Origin: Alphaproteobacteria bacterium
Lineage (GTDB): Bacteria; Pseudomonadota; Alphaproteobacteria; Bin95
Assembly: GCA_022822125.1 (NCBI GenBank)
Contig: JAJECF010000191.1
Span: 1-64,000, forward strand
Length of the DNA stretch: 64,000 bases
Reading direction: 5' to 3'
This document shows positions 62,723-64,000 of this stretch, piece by piece; position 1 is the first letter of the stretch, and each line of letters begins with the position of its first letter. The notes beneath the pieces are model-generated. The model searched no databases. It was given only the letters and a program-made list of their open reading frames with translations, and was not told the DNA's origin. A program made the position numbers and the translations under genes.

Positions 62723-63747
62723 TCGCTCTGAAGCGTCTGGACGACAGACGCCGCGCTGCTCTCGAAATCCTGTATCTGGCGCCCCATGCGCCCTCTTCCG
62801 ACACGCCGAAGCCCCCGGACATTCATTCCGATTACGGCGTGCAACCGGCCTACCAGTACGAAATCTGGGATGTGCTGCGGAACGGCCTGGGCCTGAATGT
62901 CCACAGCAGTTCCGATATCGACATCGTGCCCGAAGCCTTCGAAGGCCGGAACTACGTATTCTCGCTCTACAACATCGCGGCGTTTCGAAACTCGGAAATC
63001 TACCTTTCGGCGCTGACGGCGAAAGCCGGTATCGCCTGTCTCGGCGCCCCGGCCAACATTCGCGCGCTGGCCGAGGACAAATGGCTGAGCAAGCTGGCGG
63101 CGCGGGCGCTCGGATTGCCGACGCCGGCCGGGGCGGTGTTCGGTCGAGGCGTTCCCGTACGGAAGCCCGGCTTCGGCGGCCCCTATATCGCGAAGCCGCG
63201 ATTCGGCGCCGCATCGACGGGTATCGACGCCGGAAGCGCGCGGGAGGAGTTCGACGCGCTGGCGCCGCGTGTGGAGGCTCTGGGGGCGGGCATCGACGAG
63301 TGTCTGGTCGAGCAGGTCTTCGGCGAATTCGATGTGACCGTGCCGATTCTGATCGGCGACGAGGGGCCGACGGCCCTGCCGCCCGCCACCCAGACGAGCG
63401 ACAGCCCGTACGGCCTGTTCACCCACCGGCAGAAACGCAAGCTCGATCCCGGCCTCACACGCGAATTTCCCGGCGACGAGCCCTGGCTGGCGCCCATCGT
63501 GGCGGATGCGCTCCGGTTCGCGCGGGCCGTTGGACCGTACGATTATCTTCGCTGCGACTTCCGGTTCGGTCCTGCGGGGCACGCCTTTCTCGAATTCAAC
63601 CTCGCCTGCTCGATAGGCGGCGCGATGGCTTTTGCGCAATCCGCGGCGCAGGCGGGCATTTCTTCGGAAGCGCTGGTCGAGCACATTCTTGCCACCAGTC
63701 TAGACCGGCAGTGGGGTCAGGGCGTGGCCGAACCGCCTCCCAGATAA
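62719..63747 (+). CDS. ATP-grasp ligase, D-Ala-D-Ala ligase-like (second of two)
   Basis: A 342-residue ATP-grasp protein paralogous to the ligase at 60606. It has CLGAPANIRALAEDKWLSKLAARALGLPTPAG, YIAKPRFGAASTGID, FDVTVPILIG and DYLRCDFRFGPAGHAFLEFNLACS, matching the other copy segment by segment. The TTG at 62719 overlaps the stop of the ABC_sub_bind gene (TTGA). Its last 31 bases overlap the convergent phosphatase gene. The pair probably joins two or more amino-acid-like units; product unknown. Confidence 0.85.
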   Translation: MIALKRLDDRRRAALEILYLAPHAPSSDTPKPPDIHSDYGVQPAYQYEIWDVLRNGLGLNVHSSSDIDIVPEAFEGRNYVFSLYNIAAFRNSEIYLSALTAKAGIACLGAPANIRALAEDKWLSKLAARALGLPTPAGAVFGRGVPVRKPGFGGPYIAKPRFGAASTGIDAGSAREEFDALAPRVEALGAGIDECLVEQVFGEFDVTVPILIGDEGPTALPPATQTSDSPYGLFTHRQKRKLDPGLTREFPGDEPWLAPIVADALRFARAVGPYDYLRCDFRFGPAGHAFLEFNLACSIGGAMAFAQSAAQAGISSEALVEHILATSLDRQWGQGVAEPPPR

Positions 63748-64000
63748 CGCACGGCCACCGTGGTGATGTCGTCGCTCTGCTCGACCCCGGCGGAAAATTC
63801 CTCGACCGACGCGCGCATCGCGTCGCAAATGACGGAGGGCGAAGCGCCCGCATGGGCCGCCAGTTCGGCTTCCAGGCGTGGTTCCCCGAACTGTTCGCCC
63901 GCGTCGTTGAAGGCTTCGTTGACGCCGTCGGTATAGAGGAACAGCGTTTCGCCGGGCGCCAGCTCGGTCTCGCCTTCCTCGAAATCGAAGCCCGGCATGA
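63717..64000 (-). CDS. SpoIIE/PP2C-type phosphatase, C-terminal part (cut by window edge)
   Basis: About 94 residues of a protein whose start lies past the right edge. The visible part has GETLFLYTDGVNEAFN and VEQSDDITTVAVRYLGGG, the two late metal-binding motifs of RsbU/SpoIIE-type PP2C serine phosphatases. Such proteins control anti-anti-sigma or other partner switches and are often joined to HAMP or sensor domains; the N-terminus is not in view. It is convergent with the second ATP-grasp gene (31-base overlap). Confidence 0.85.
   Translation of the reverse strand, partial: MPGFDFEEGETELAPGETLFLYTDGVNEAFNDAGEQFGEPRLEAELAAHAGASPSVICDAMRASVEEFSAGVEQSDDITTVAVRYLGGGSATP

Noticed and set aside
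1..64000. CRISPR array, insertion sequence or prophage
   Set aside because: No regularly spaced repeats with spacers, no transposase or integrase and no phage structural gene was seen anywhere in the window.

Overview
The window is high-GC bacterial chromosome with densely packed genes, many 4-base stop/start overlaps (ATGA, GTGA, TTGA) and frequent GTG/TTG starts. Gene order points to an alphaproteobacterium of the Rhodospirillales-like kind: aroQ-accB-accC-aat, ispH-thrB-rnhA and mltB-rlpA-dacA-tmk-holB-metG-tatD-MBL are all runs typical of that class. No phage, transposase or CRISPR array is visible. Layout, left to right. 1-12.7 kb is an accessory/catabolic region: a Rieske dioxygenase alpha subunit cut by the window edge, an LLM-type flavin oxidoreductase, a UGSC-family selenoprotein read through an in-frame TGA with a SECIS-like hairpin, an SDR, a queuosine-precursor transporter, an AT-rich gene of foreign look beside an inverted repeat, an RraA-like protein, two coupled enoyl-CoA hydratases, a persulfide dioxygenase-TusA pair, an aromatic amino acid decarboxylase and a TauD-like dioxygenase. 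12.6-31.6 kb is mostly core: aat, accC, accB, aroQ, an SDR, a fused indolepyruvate:ferredoxin oxidoreductase, a MarR-EmrA pair, a radical SAM protein, a peroxiredoxin, rnhA, thrB, ispH, a small lipoprotein, an MntR-oligopeptidase B fusion, polA and a zinc-finger protein. 31.8-46.5 kb is again accessory: a methyltransferase, a surface lipoprotein with a beta-barrel-like C-terminus, an amidohydrolase, tRNA-Arg(CCG), a Tat-exported multicopper oxidase, a PhyH-SDR-NMT1-like trio, a hicB relic, an acyl-CoA ligase, pieces of a peptide ABC transporter separated by a brnTA toxin-antitoxin pair, an Fe-S scaffold protein and a second Rieske oxygenase. 46.5-55.2 kb is a single minus-strand housekeeping block for cell wall, DNA replication and translation (mltB, rlpA, dacA, tmk, holB, metG, tatD, then a fused MBL-MazG reading frame). 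55.3-64 kb holds an SDR, a ThDP-dependent decarboxylase and a compact signalling-like cluster. That cluster comprises an ATP-grasp ligase, a membrane sensor and a sensor-HAMP-MFS fusion on the minus strand, a divergently transcribed periplasmic ABC_sub_bind protein and a second ATP-grasp ligase, and a convergent SpoIIE/PP2C-type phosphatase cut by the right edge. The two items most worth attention are the UGSC selenoprotein (2358-4004), which standard gene callers would split or truncate, and the two-ATP-grasp/sensor/MFS/phosphatase cluster (57.8-64 kb), which matches no system I can name. Two further in-frame fusions (MntR with oligopeptidase B, and MBL hydrolase with MazG) also deserve a check.
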